Below the pieces are notes generated by a model, which searched no databases, was not told the origin of the DNA, and saw nothing but the letters and a program-made list of their open reading frames with translations. A program made the translations under genes and the position numbers. Positions 17,700 to 26,127 of a stretch of 64,000 bases of DNA are shown one piece after another. Positions within the stretch are counted from its first letter, which is position 1. Each line of letters begins with the position of its first letter. Source of the DNA: Candidatus Cloacimonas sp. GTDB lineage: Bacteria; Cloacimonadota; Cloacimonadia; Cloacimonadales; Cloacimonadaceae. The stretch spans positions 248,001 to 312,000 of the forward strand of contig JALOCJ010000002.1 in assembly GCA_023227825.1 (NCBI GenBank), given 5' to 3'.

Positions 17700-17833
17700 A
17701 GAAAGAGAGATGAAATTGATTATCAGGAAAAACGATGTCCTCGTCGTTTCCTTTTAGAACAAACTTTGAACTTTGAACTCTCTGCCCTCTGCCCTCCGCT
17801 CTCAGCTCTAAACTACATATATAGGAGATAAAA
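17700..17833. other. Gap with low-complexity TTTGAAC/CTCTGCC repeats and one hairpin module
   Basis: The 160-base gap inside the catabolic cluster holds a single copy of the hairpin module, AACGATG-TCCT-CGTCGTT (17735-17752, one G-T pair). Next to it lie short direct repeats AACTTTGAACTTTGAACTC and CTCTGCCCTCTGCCCTCCG (about 17760-17805). The next gene starts behind an ATAGGAGAT ribosome site. The gap breaks the tight overlaps seen upstream, so a separate promoter for the following genes is possible. Confidence 0.6.
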
Positions 17834-18646
17834 ATGGAACTAAACAGCTTCTTTGAATTTATGCAGAACTTGAAGATGTATGATTTAACTCAACCCTTAA
17901 GTATTCATACACCTCCCTGGCCTAGCTATATGCCTTTAGGAATTCAATATTTTAAACGCATTGCTGGGGCTCATTCAGGTCAGGGTGCAAATGGTCAAAT
18001 TATTACTACCAGCAATCATGTAGGCACTCATATTGATGGTGAAATCCATTTTTTTGCCAGTGGACGTAGTATTGGTCAGGTTCCAATGGAAGAATGGATC
18101 GGTCCCGGAGTAGTTGTAGATATTTCCGATAGCGTAAATGACTATGATTTATACGCTCCTGAACTTTTAATGCAAAAAGCGGAAATCCAAAAAGGAGATA
18201 TTTTAATTATCAATACTGGTTACCATCGCTATGCCTGGGATCAACCTGAAAGTGATGAGCTGCGCTATTTTGTTAAGCATCCGGGTCCTGATCCTTCTTT
18301 TCATACCTGGGCTTTAGATATGCATTTTAAATGGATTGGCGTAGATTGCGGCTCTGCCGATCATCCGATGAATACTATTATTCGCAATTGGCATCCTGGT
18401 TCTTTTAAAGAAGCAGAACAAAAGGTCATTGCTAAATATGGTAAAACCTGGGATGAAATGTTTCCTCCTGAAGTATACTATCAAGTGATGCATCTGAAAC
18501 TCTTCCCAAAAAAGCTGGTGCATGCAGAAAACCTGGGTGGAGATATAGATAAAATCTCCAATAAAAGGGCCTGGATAGGACTTTTCCCTCTGCGCGGTAT
18601 TGAACTGGAATCTTCTATGTGCCGCATAATTGCCTTAGAACCTTAA
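17834..18646 (+). CDS. Cyclase-family metal-dependent hydrolase (kynurenine formamidase-like fold)
   Basis: The 270-residue product has the cyclase-family signature HxGTHxDxxxH as NHVGTHIDGEIHF, putting metal ligands at His62, His66, Asp68 and His72. 'YDLTQPLSIHTPPWP' lies near the start and DILIINTGY and GVDCGSADHP follow. Members include kynurenine formamidase and isatin hydrolase, which hydrolyse N-formyl or cyclic amide bonds. Here it follows the AllFGH-like genes and precedes a molybdoenzyme, so ring opening of a cyclic amide or ureide is a reasonable inference. The true substrate is unknown. The ribosome site AGGAGA is clear. Confidence 0.82.
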   Translation: MELNSFFEFMQNLKMYDLTQPLSIHTPPWPSYMPLGIQYFKRIAGAHSGQGANGQIITTSNHVGTHIDGEIHFFASGRSIGQVPMEEWIGPGVVVDISDSVNDYDLYAPELLMQKAEIQKGDILIINTGYHRYAWDQPESDELRYFVKHPGPDPSFHTWALDMHFKWIGVDCGSADHPMNTIIRNWHPGSFKEAEQKVIAKYGKTWDEMFPPEVYYQVMHLKLFPKKLVHAENLGGDIDKISNKRAWIGLFPLRGIELESSMCRIIALEP

Positions 18647-18671
18647 GAGATAACTATACAGGAGAATTTAA

Positions 18672-19163
18672 ATGTTCTCTATACGTCCTTACGAGACAAG
18701 AGATTATGCTACCATCAGTAGTTTTGTGGAAGAAACTTGGCATACCACAAGTATTATTACCCGTGGTAAACTTTATCATATCAGTAGCTTGGAAGGATTT
18801 CTGGCAGAAGATGCAACCGGAATTATCGGAGTGTTGCTATTCCGGATTGCCGAAACTGAATGTGAAATCATCCTTCTGGAAAGCCTGAAAGAAAATCTGG
18901 GCGTTGGCACCGGGCTACTAAGGGAAGTGATAACTCATGCTAAAACAGAAGGTTGTAAAAGAGTTTGGTTAATAACCACGAATGATAACACATCTGCTAT
19001 GCATTTTTATCAGCGACGAGGATTTGTCTTTGCTGCCATCTATATCAATGCAATGCAAATTTCCAGACAAATGAAGCCACAGATTCCGCTTACTGGAATC
19101 GATGGTATCCCTTTGCGGGATGAGATAGAAATGGAATATCCGTTATTTTTGGAAGTTACATAA
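18672..19163 (+). CDS. GNAT-family N-acetyltransferase
   Basis: The 163-residue product has the GNAT layout: 'IRPYETRDYATISSFV' at the start, an acetyl-CoA-binding stretch ENLGVGTGLLREVITHA (about 75-92, in place of the usual R/QxxGxG/A), and 'TTNDNTSAMHFYQRRGF' near 107-123. The substrate cannot be told from the sequence. It lies 25 bases after the cyclase-family gene with AGGAGA before the ATG and 9 bases before the FAD subunit gene, so it sits within the operon. It might acylate or protect an intermediate, or may merely be carried along. Confidence 0.8.
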   Translation: MFSIRPYETRDYATISSFVEETWHTTSIITRGKLYHISSLEGFLAEDATGIIGVLLFRIAETECEIILLESLKENLGVGTGLLREVITHAKTEGCKRVWLITTNDNTSAMHFYQRRGFVFAAIYINAMQISRQMKPQIPLTGIDGIPLRDEIEMEYPLFLEVT

Positions 19164-19172
19164 GGAGGTATT

Positions 19173-20066
19173 GTGAGTTTAGCTCATGAATTTGCCTATT
19201 ACAAACCACTGAGACTTGAAGAAGCTCTTAGCCTGAAACAGCAGTATGGTAATAAAGCCAATATTTTGGCAGGCGGAACTGATTTGATTGTAAATATCAG
19301 AGAAGGAGTGCTTAAACCTGATTTGCTGATTGATATAAAAAGGATCAAAGAATTATCACAGCTCAATTGGGGAAATGATACACTTTTTATTGGTAGCAAT
19401 GTAACTTTTGCGGAACTCATAGAAAACGAAGTAGTGCAAAAAAATTTTGTTCTCCTTCACGATGCGTGTAAAACAATTGGTTCTACAGGAATTCGTGCCA
19501 GGGCTACTTTGACAGGAAATATCTGTTCTGCAGTTCCCTCATTGGATTCTGCTCCTGCTCTTTTATGTTATGAAGCAATGATTCATTGTGCAGGAACGGG
19601 TTCTAAACGGGAAATTCCGGTTAGGGAATGGTTTTTGTCTCCCCGAAAAACAGCTTTACAGGAAGATGAAATAGTAACAGGTATTTCTATAAAACGAATT
19701 CCTGATAGTTACGGTATTTATATAAAACTGGGTCGTTACAGTGGAGAAGACCTTGCCCAAGCAGGTTGGGGAATTTTAATGATAGGGGATAAGCAATATC
19801 GGTTTGCTCATTGTGCTTTAAGTCCTATTCCTAAAAGAGCTTATCATATTGAAGACCTCTGCAATGGTAATTCTCTGAATGCTGATTTAATAGAAAAAGC
19901 CATTGCGCTTATTCCTTCTGAAATAAACCCGATAACAGATATTCGCTGCACCCAAAAATATCGGATGTATATTAGTGAAATAATGCTCCGAAGGGGCTTA
20001 ATGGCTATACAGAAAAGAAGTTCCGGCAAATATATTGAGCCCCGAAAACTTATGGGAGATGTTTGA
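19173..20066 (+). CDS. FAD-binding subunit of a xanthine dehydrogenase-family molybdoenzyme
   Basis: The 297-residue product matches the CoxM/XdhB FAD subunit: 'NILAGGTDLIVNIREG' (about 29-44, FAD-binding), 'GIRARATLTGNICSAVPSLDSAPALL' (FAD and Fe-S contact loops), and a C-terminal CO-dehydrogenase flavoprotein-type domain. It would carry electrons from the molybdenum site to an acceptor. It starts with GTG behind TAAGGAGG. Its stop overlaps the start of the 2Fe-2S subunit, and the third subunit follows, so this is a complete separate-subunit enzyme. Confidence 0.9.
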   Translation: MSLAHEFAYYKPLRLEEALSLKQQYGNKANILAGGTDLIVNIREGVLKPDLLIDIKRIKELSQLNWGNDTLFIGSNVTFAELIENEVVQKNFVLLHDACKTIGSTGIRARATLTGNICSAVPSLDSAPALLCYEAMIHCAGTGSKREIPVREWFLSPRKTALQEDEIVTGISIKRIPDSYGIYIKLGRYSGEDLAQAGWGILMIGDKQYRFAHCALSPIPKRAYHIEDLCNGNSLNADLIEKAIALIPSEINPITDIRCTQKYRMYISEIMLRRGLMAIQKRSSGKYIEPRKLMGDV

Positions 20067-20530
20067 TGAAAGAAATCAGCTTTATGCTTAATGATGAACC
20101 TCGCAATGTGCAAGTGGAACCAAATGAAATACTTTTGGATGTTCTCAGAAATAAATTGGGAATTAAAAGTCCCAAATGTGGTTGTGAAAGAGGTGATTGC
20201 GGTGCCTGCACTGTTTTACTGGATGGTAAAGCTGTTCGTAGTTGTCTGATTCTTGCCGTAGAAGTGGAAAATCATAATATTACTACTTTAGAAGGTATTT
20301 CCAGGGCAAAACTCAGTGCCTTGCAGGAAGCATTTATGGAATTCAATTCTTTTCAATGCGGTTACTGCGCACCGGGAATAATTTTGGCAGTTACTGAATT
20401 GCTGGAAAAAAATCCCCATCCCTCTTTAGAGGAAATTAAAGAGTCAATTGCCGGAAATCTTTGTCGTTGTACTGGCTATACACCTATTTTTGATGCCATT
20501 ATGTCTTTAACCGGAAAGGGGACAAAATGA
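20066..20530 (+). CDS. 2Fe-2S subunit of a xanthine dehydrogenase-family molybdoenzyme
   Basis: The 154-residue product has a plant-ferredoxin-type cluster site CxxxxCxxC...C (Cys40, 45, 48 and 60 in CGCERGDCGACTVLLDG). A second 2Fe-2S site is formed by QCGYC (98-101) and CRC (133-135). This is the full CoxS/XdhC type with both clusters. I start at the ATG at 20066, which shares a base with the upstream TGA; a TTG one codon earlier is also in frame. It overlaps the catalytic subunit by ATGA. Confidence 0.93.
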   Translation: MKEISFMLNDEPRNVQVEPNEILLDVLRNKLGIKSPKCGCERGDCGACTVLLDGKAVRSCLILAVEVENHNITTLEGISRAKLSALQEAFMEFNSFQCGYCAPGIILAVTELLEKNPHPSLEEIKESIAGNLCRCTGYTPIFDAIMSLTGKGTK

Positions 20531-22866
20531 AGGACTACAAATATATAGGTAAAAATGTAACACGCATTGATGCTTTGGATAAAATCAGCGGAGCGGCTAC
20601 TTTTGTTGATGATATAGATTTTGGAGCTAATCTGCTTTATGCGGAATTGATTGAAAGCACGGAAGCATCTGCCCTGATAAAGAAAATAGATATTTCTGCA
20701 GCAATGAAGGTGAAAGGGGTTTATAAAATATTTACGGGAAAGGATTTTCACAACCGTTTCGGACTTTATATGAAAGACCGTTATGTTTTCGCTCAGGAGA
20801 GAGTCCGTTTTGTAGGTGAACAAATTGGTGCGGTCGTTGCTTTCACTCCGGAAGCTGCAAAAAGTGCTGTTGCTCTGGTAAAAGTGGAATATGAACCTCT
20901 TCCGGCAGTTTTGAATCAAATGGATGCTCTGCAAAGTGATGCTCCTTTATTGCATCCGGAAGTGGAAAATTATCCTCGTGTTCCCTGGTTTTATCCTAAA
21001 GCTGGAACAAATATAGCTCATTGGAGAAAAACCCGTAAAGGTGATTTGGGAAAAGGTTTTGCGAAAGCAGATGTCATTCTGGAAGATACTTATTCCGTTC
21101 CCCGTTATGCACATTGTGCATTGGAGACCCATATAGCTGTTGCCAAATTTGATCATTCGGGAAGATTAACTGTTTGGAGCAGTTCCCAATCCCCTCATAC
21201 TCAGAGACATCTTTTTGCTGAAGCATTAGGACTTAGCCATAAAGATGTAAGAGTTATAACTCCTTATGTGGGAGGAGGTTTTGGAGGTAAAGCCGGAGTT
21301 ACAATGGAAATTATTCCAGCAGTTTTAGCTACTCAACTAAAAGGTTATGCAGTTAAGCTGCGTTATAGCAGGGAACAGGAATTTACCAATACTTATCAAC
21401 GGTTGGGAGTGGTAGCAAAAATAAAAATGGGCGCTACAAAAGATGGACGCATAACGGCTCTTGAACATAAATTATATTGGGATGCCGGGGCTTATGTAGA
21501 ATATGGAGCTAATGTAGTTAATGCAGTAGGTTTATCAGCAAGTGGACCTTATTGTATTGATAATGTTTCTATAGATTCCGTTTGTGTTTATACAAACCTT
21601 CCTCCAGGGGGTCCTTATCGCGGTTTTGGCTATTCGGAAATGCTTTTTGGATTGGAAAGTCATATTAGCCGTATGGCTCAGCAACTGAATATAGACGAAG
21701 TAGAATTTAGAAGAATCAATGCCATTAAACCGGGAGATGAAACTGCTTATGGAGCTAAAATGAATCCAAGTGGTTTGCAGGATTGTATTGATAAAGCTGC
21801 TGCAGCAATTAATTGGGGCAAAAAACCGGTTTCTGAAGACCCTACAAAAGTTATCGGACAGGGTTTTGCGGCTTTCTGGAAAGCACCTGCTATGCCTCCG
21901 AATGCATCTTCTTCTGCGTTTCTCAAGTTCAATGAAGATGCCACAATCAATCTCCTTATTTCCGGTATGGATATTGGACAGGGCTATCAAACAGTTATGG
22001 CTCAAATTGCAGGAGAAATTTTATCTGTTCCGCCAGCCAAAATTAGAGTAGAGACACCTGACACGGATCGGAACCCTTATGAATGGCAAACTGTTGCCAG
22101 TCATATAACCTGGAGCTGTGGAAATGCCGTTAAAAATGCTGCATTGGATGCGCGGGAGCAGATTTTTTCGCTTATTCACCGGGTTTATCATTATCCCGTA
22201 GATGTTCTTTACCTGGAAGATGAGGCAGTTAAATGCAAAACCGATTCTGCTTTCATTTTGCCTTTGCAGAATTTTGTAGTAGATGGCATTATGACAGAAG
22301 ACGGAACTTTTAAAGGGGGTCCTGTAAACGGATGTGGAATGTTTATGCCTGAATTTTCCAGCACCAAAGACAATCCGGAAACAAGTCAAGGTGGTCATCC
22401 TAATGTTCATTACACGGTAGGAGCGGCAGCTTTGAATTTGGAAATTGATAAAGAAACGGGTAAAATGAAATTGTTAAAAGTTGCCTTAGCCATTGATGCT
22501 GGAAAAGCAATTAATCCTGATTTGGTAAGAGGTCAAATTACAGGAGGTTTACTTCAGGGTTTAGCAACTGTCTTATATGAAGATATGCGTTTTAACGAAA
22601 AAGGTAAACTGCTCAATCCTAATCTTACGGATTATAAAATTCCTACTGCCAAAGATGTACCGGAAGAGATTATTCCGATTATTGTAGAGGTTCCTCAACC
22701 GGATGGTCCTTTTGGAGCGCGGGGGATCGGAGAACATACAATGCTGCCTGCAGCTCCAATGATTGCTAATGCTATTGAAGATGCTCTTGGCATAAGAATT
22801 AAATCCTTGCCTATAACTGCCGAGAAAGTGGCATTAACTTTTTTGCAAGAAAAGGCGAAACAATGA
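20527..22866 (+). CDS. Molybdopterin-binding catalytic subunit of a xanthine dehydrogenase-family enzyme
   Basis: The 779-residue product has the a/b hammerhead domain (about 15-130) and the molybdopterin domain. Conserved signatures include SSQSPHTQR with Gln221, VGGGFGGKAG (248-257), PPGGPYRGFG, GMDIGQGYQT, and the terminal GARGIGEHTMLP with the catalytic Glu. These enzymes hydroxylate purines, nicotinate, aldehydes or aromatic acyl-CoAs. The neighbours (AllFGH-like, cyclase, amidase) favour an N-heterocycle, but the pocket residues do not settle it by eye. It overlaps both neighbours by four bases. No accessory XdhC/MocA maturation gene is adjacent. Confidence 0.92.
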   Translation: MKDYKYIGKNVTRIDALDKISGAATFVDDIDFGANLLYAELIESTEASALIKKIDISAAMKVKGVYKIFTGKDFHNRFGLYMKDRYVFAQERVRFVGEQIGAVVAFTPEAAKSAVALVKVEYEPLPAVLNQMDALQSDAPLLHPEVENYPRVPWFYPKAGTNIAHWRKTRKGDLGKGFAKADVILEDTYSVPRYAHCALETHIAVAKFDHSGRLTVWSSSQSPHTQRHLFAEALGLSHKDVRVITPYVGGGFGGKAGVTMEIIPAVLATQLKGYAVKLRYSREQEFTNTYQRLGVVAKIKMGATKDGRITALEHKLYWDAGAYVEYGANVVNAVGLSASGPYCIDNVSIDSVCVYTNLPPGGPYRGFGYSEMLFGLESHISRMAQQLNIDEVEFRRINAIKPGDETAYGAKMNPSGLQDCIDKAAAAINWGKKPVSEDPTKVIGQGFAAFWKAPAMPPNASSSAFLKFNEDATINLLISGMDIGQGYQTVMAQIAGEILSVPPAKIRVETPDTDRNPYEWQTVASHITWSCGNAVKNAALDAREQIFSLIHRVYHYPVDVLYLEDEAVKCKTDSAFILPLQNFVVDGIMTEDGTFKGGPVNGCGMFMPEFSSTKDNPETSQGGHPNVHYTVGAAALNLEIDKETGKMKLLKVALAIDAGKAINPDLVRGQITGGLLQGLATVLYEDMRFNEKGKLLNPNLTDYKIPTAKDVPEEIIPIIVEVPQPDGPFGARGIGEHTMLPAAPMIANAIEDALGIRIKSLPITAEKVALTFLQEKAKQ

Positions 22867-24053
22867 ATAAACCCCTGCAAGATATTGTAGTTCTTGATCT
22901 TAGTCGTGTGTTGGCAGGACCTTTTTGCACAATGATTTTAAGCGATTTGGGGGCAGAAATAATTAAAGTAGAGCATCCTCAAAAAGGGGATGACTCCAGA
23001 GATTATGGTCCCTTTTTGCACAATCGTTCTCTCTATTTTCTCAGTATCAACCACGGGAAGAAAAGTATATCTTTAAACCTGAAAAAACCCCAAGGTAGAG
23101 AGTTACTTTTAGAGCTGATAAAACAATGTGATGTTTTAGTAGAAAATTTCCGCCCTGGGACGATGGAAAAATTTAACTTGGGATATGATATTTTGCAGCT
23201 AATAAATCCACAAATGATTTATGCTGCAGTATCAGGTTTTGGACATAGCGGACCCGATTCTCAAAAACCTGCCTACGATATTTTAGTTCAAGCCAGAGGT
23301 GGCATTATGAGTATTACAGGTTGGCAAAATATAGCTCCAACACGAGTAGGAATGTCCCTCGGGGATATAACGGCTTCACTTTTTACAGCAATTGGAATTA
23401 ATGCAGCATTATATCAACGCGAAAAAACAGGTTTGGGACAAAAAATTGATGTAGCTATGTTGGATGGTCAAATAGCCATTCTGGAAAATGCCTTAGTGCG
23501 TTATCAAGCAGAAGGGATTTCACCCCAACCGCTTGGTAATCGTCATCCTACAATATCTCCATTCCAGGCATATAAGGCAAGTGATTATTATTTTGTGATT
23601 GGTGTAGGGAATGATAACCTTTGGAATACATTTTGTAAAGCTCTAGAAATGCCGGAACTAATTTCGGATAGTCGTTTTTGTAACAATCGCTTACGCACTG
23701 ATAATATAGACGCCTTAAATTTTATTCTGGAACCTTTTTTTGCTTCCAAACCTGCTTCCTACTGGCTGGAACTGATGGAAAAATCAGGAATTCCCTGTTC
23801 TTCTATCAACGATATTGAATCTGTGATGCAAGACCCTCAATTGCTTGCCCGCAATATGTTTGTGGAAGTTAAGGAACCTGTAGCCGGCACTGTAAAAATT
23901 GCCGGAAACCCGATAAAAATGAGTTCTTTCCAGGATTCTTCGGTGCGTGAGCCCGCTCCGGAAATAGGAGAACACAATAAAGAGATTTATTGTAAGCGTC
24001 TTGGCTTAAGTGAAGATTACTTAACCGAATTGCAAAAGGCGGGAGTTATCTGA
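22863..24053 (+). CDS. Family III CoA-transferase (CaiB/BaiF type)
   Basis: The 396-residue product has the family III pattern: 'VLDLSRVLAGPFCTMILSDLGAEIIKVE' at the N-terminus, 'VLVENFRPGTMEKFNLGY', and MSLGDITASLF with the catalytic Asp at residue 168 (equivalent to Asp169 of formyl-CoA:oxalate CoA-transferase). These enzymes move CoA between carboxylic acids. The ATG overlaps the molybdoenzyme stop as ATGA, so it belongs to the same transcript. It may activate a carboxylate released by ring cleavage, for example oxalate or another short acid; this is inference. Confidence 0.9.
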   Translation: MNKPLQDIVVLDLSRVLAGPFCTMILSDLGAEIIKVEHPQKGDDSRDYGPFLHNRSLYFLSINHGKKSISLNLKKPQGRELLLELIKQCDVLVENFRPGTMEKFNLGYDILQLINPQMIYAAVSGFGHSGPDSQKPAYDILVQARGGIMSITGWQNIAPTRVGMSLGDITASLFTAIGINAALYQREKTGLGQKIDVAMLDGQIAILENALVRYQAEGISPQPLGNRHPTISPFQAYKASDYYFVIGVGNDNLWNTFCKALEMPELISDSRFCNNRLRTDNIDALNFILEPFFASKPASYWLELMEKSGIPCSSINDIESVMQDPQLLARNMFVEVKEPVAGTVKIAGNPIKMSSFQDSSVREPAPEIGEHNKEIYCKRLGLSEDYLTELQKAGVI

Positions 24054-24098
24054 AATAGATATTTCCCTGTCCTGCGTTAAGATACTAAAGTATAATAT

Positions 24099-25427
24099 AT
24101 GAATTCCGCTATTGATCCTGATAATCTGAAAGAATTATCTCTTGCATTACGACAGGGGAAACTTCCCTTGCAGGATTATATTATCCAGACCCTTTCTTAT
24201 ATTGAGAAAACAGAACCCGTTTTAGGTGCTTTGCTGCCTGAAGATAACAGGCAAGAAAGGTTACTAAAACAAGCTGAAAAACTGTTATTGCGTTTTCCCG
24301 AACCGGAAATGCGTCCCCCTCTTTTCGGGATTTTAATTGGGGTTAAAGATTTGTTTAATGTGGATGGTTTACCTACGCGTGCGGGTTCAAAACTTCCTCC
24401 GGAGGTTTTTGCAGGCAAAGAAGCGGATATTGTTACCCGTTTAAAAAATTTGGGGGCATTGATTTTGGGAAAGACCACCTGCACTGAATTTGCTTATTTT
24501 CAACCGTCCCAAACTAAAAATCCCTGTAATTGGAAGCATACACCAGGTGGTTCTTCCAGTGGTTCCGCGGCTGCTGTTGCCGCAGGATATTGTCTATTAT
24601 CGCTTGGAACTCAGACCATTGGGTCTATTATCAGGCCTGCTTCTTACTGTGGAGTTACAGGTTTAAAACCTACTTATGGTTTGTTTTCACTGCAAGGCGT
24701 TTTTCCTTTTTCCCAAACGGTTGATCATATTGGTTTCATCACCAGGCAGATTAGCGATCTTTCTTTTTTACTGCCTCTTTTGAACCCGTTCGTTTCTGAG
24801 AAAATAACAGACAGACCTGTTTTGGGAGCAGTTACAGGAAGTTATTTACAACAGGCGGATGCTTCAGTTCAGGAAAATTATTTCAGTGCTCTGAATAAAC
24901 TGCTACAAAACGGCTATAAAATAATTACCGGCGATCCTTTTGGCGATATAAATTCTATTAATGCAAGGCATAATGCCCTGATTGCAGCAGAATTTGCGCT
25001 CAATCATAAAAGATTATTTGCACGCTATCAGCATCTTTATTCCGAATCCTCTAAGGAATTGTATGCCAGAGGATTAAAAATCAGCTCAACTGAGCTTGAA
25101 CTTTTACGAAAACAGACACTTATGTTCAGAAAAAAGATAGTAAACCTTATGCAAGAGGAAAAAATAGACCTCTGGGTTACCCCTTCTACAACAACGACTG
25201 CACCACCAGGATTAAATTCTACCGGCTCGCCTTTAATGAGTTTGCCCTGGACGAATTGTGGTTTGCCTGCTTTAACTATTCCCAATGGATTAGACGAAAA
25301 TGGACTCCCTTTTGGCGTCCAGTTTGTGGCTTCCTGTAACGAAGATTTTAAACTGATTCAGACAGTTCAAAGGATTCTTGACCGGCAAAAAACAGGGATT
25401 TCAGGGTTTCAGGATTTTGCTGAATAA
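24099..25427 (+). CDS. Amidase signature-family hydrolase
   Basis: The 442-residue product has the amidase-signature Ser-cisSer-Lys triad: Lys83 in GVKDLFNVDGLPTRAG, a cis-Ser in PGGSSSGSAAAVAA (about 149-162) and the nucleophile Ser176 in LGTQTIGSIIRPASYCG. The usual GTDxGGS is GTQTIGS here. It would hydrolyse an amide or carbamoyl group. It lies 45 bases after the CoA-transferase, the last gene of the cluster. No ribosome site is evident, although TATAAT lies only three bases before the ATG, which is odd. Confidence 0.88.
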   Translation: MNSAIDPDNLKELSLALRQGKLPLQDYIIQTLSYIEKTEPVLGALLPEDNRQERLLKQAEKLLLRFPEPEMRPPLFGILIGVKDLFNVDGLPTRAGSKLPPEVFAGKEADIVTRLKNLGALILGKTTCTEFAYFQPSQTKNPCNWKHTPGGSSSGSAAAVAAGYCLLSLGTQTIGSIIRPASYCGVTGLKPTYGLFSLQGVFPFSQTVDHIGFITRQISDLSFLLPLLNPFVSEKITDRPVLGAVTGSYLQQADASVQENYFSALNKLLQNGYKIITGDPFGDINSINARHNALIAAEFALNHKRLFARYQHLYSESSKELYARGLKISSTELELLRKQTLMFRKKIVNLMQEEKIDLWVTPSTTTTAPPGLNSTGSPLMSLPWTNCGLPALTIPNGLDENGLPFGVQFVASCNEDFKLIQTVQRILDRQKTGISGFQDFAE

Positions 25428-25436
25428 TTGCTTTGA

Positions 25437-25920
25437 GTATAACTGTTCCTACAATTTTCCTGAAGGAAGTTAAAAAGACAGAAGCTATGCCCTGTTCATT
25501 ATCTTGATTTATAAAATTACTTTGTGGACTTAGTTTAACTACTTGTTGCCTGGTCATTTCTTTAACGACTCTTTAACGACTCTTTAACGATTCTTTAACT
25601 TTGTTAAGGAGTCGTTAAAGAAGTGTTAATGCAGCATAAAAGATTCAACTCGGCAGGGAATAATGCACTGTCTAAAAACAGGTAAAGGTCTTGCCAATAG
25701 CAAGATAAGTTATGGCAACATAAAATAAATTTTAATTTTGGACACGATAAATTATGAACCTGTAAGAGGGAACAAAGGTTAAGGCAAATTCTTTCTTTGC
25801 CACTTACTTTTCTCTATTAACATTTTTCCCTTAAAGTCCAACGGCTATATCCCATAAACTTGTCCGGATTACTGTTTTTGCAGGAATCAACATCAGACAG
25901 GAAAATATTTATGCCTTTAA
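25437..25920 (+). repeat. Dispersed palindrome-centred repeat, copy C (forward, near full length)
   Basis: This copy begins 'CCTACAATTTTCCTGAAGG' just after the amidase gene and ends AGGAAAATATTTATGCC. Its centre has three CTTTAACGA units followed by a stem CTTTAACGATTCTTTAAC / GTTAAGGAGTCGTTAAAG (25582-25599 and 25603-25620) with a 3-base loop. The two imperfect positions are G-U compatible. It aligns with the reversed copy at 12664-13140 over nearly its whole length and with the others over the central part and tail. No open frame is shared. Confidence 0.92.
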
Positions 25921-26127
25921 ATGTGAAAACTATATAATTACTTACGGTGGAAAATAATTTGCAGAAAATTTAATCTGAACTATCTTTGAAAGTTGTATTT
26001 GTCGTCCCTAGTCCTCACTGCCAAAGGAATTGGTTTAAAGAGTGAAAGTTATTCTGGCAGTGACGACTCCTTACTTACAAAGTGACAACTTATAATAACA
26101 CAAACTCCTACAAAAAAATCTATGCTA
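25921..26127. other. Intergenic remainder with a short inverted-end element
   Basis: After the long repeat this stretch holds a ~103-base element with inverted ends (25989-26091, listed separately). A degenerate copy of the 'ATCAGTGTAATCCGTGAG' simple repeat runs into the end of the ABC ATPase gene. No permease gene or other coding region is present between the amidase and the ATPase. Confidence 0.7.
25989..26091. repeat. Short dispersed element with inverted ends (second family)
   Basis: The element starts AAGTTGTATTTGTCG and ends TTACAAAGTGACAACTT, so its first and last 7 bases are inverted repeats. Inside are CCTCACTGCCAAA and ACGACTCCTTACTTACAAA. The same blocks occur reversed at 47515-47602, and the CTCACCGCCAAAT part recurs at 46313-46372. 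The size and ends suggest a small non-coding mobile element (MITE-like), which is inference; no target-site duplication was confirmed. Confidence 0.65.

Noticed and set aside
13861..25427. Carbamate kinase or allantoinase within the catabolic cluster
   Set aside because: All frames in the region were assigned; none shows the motifs of these enzymes.
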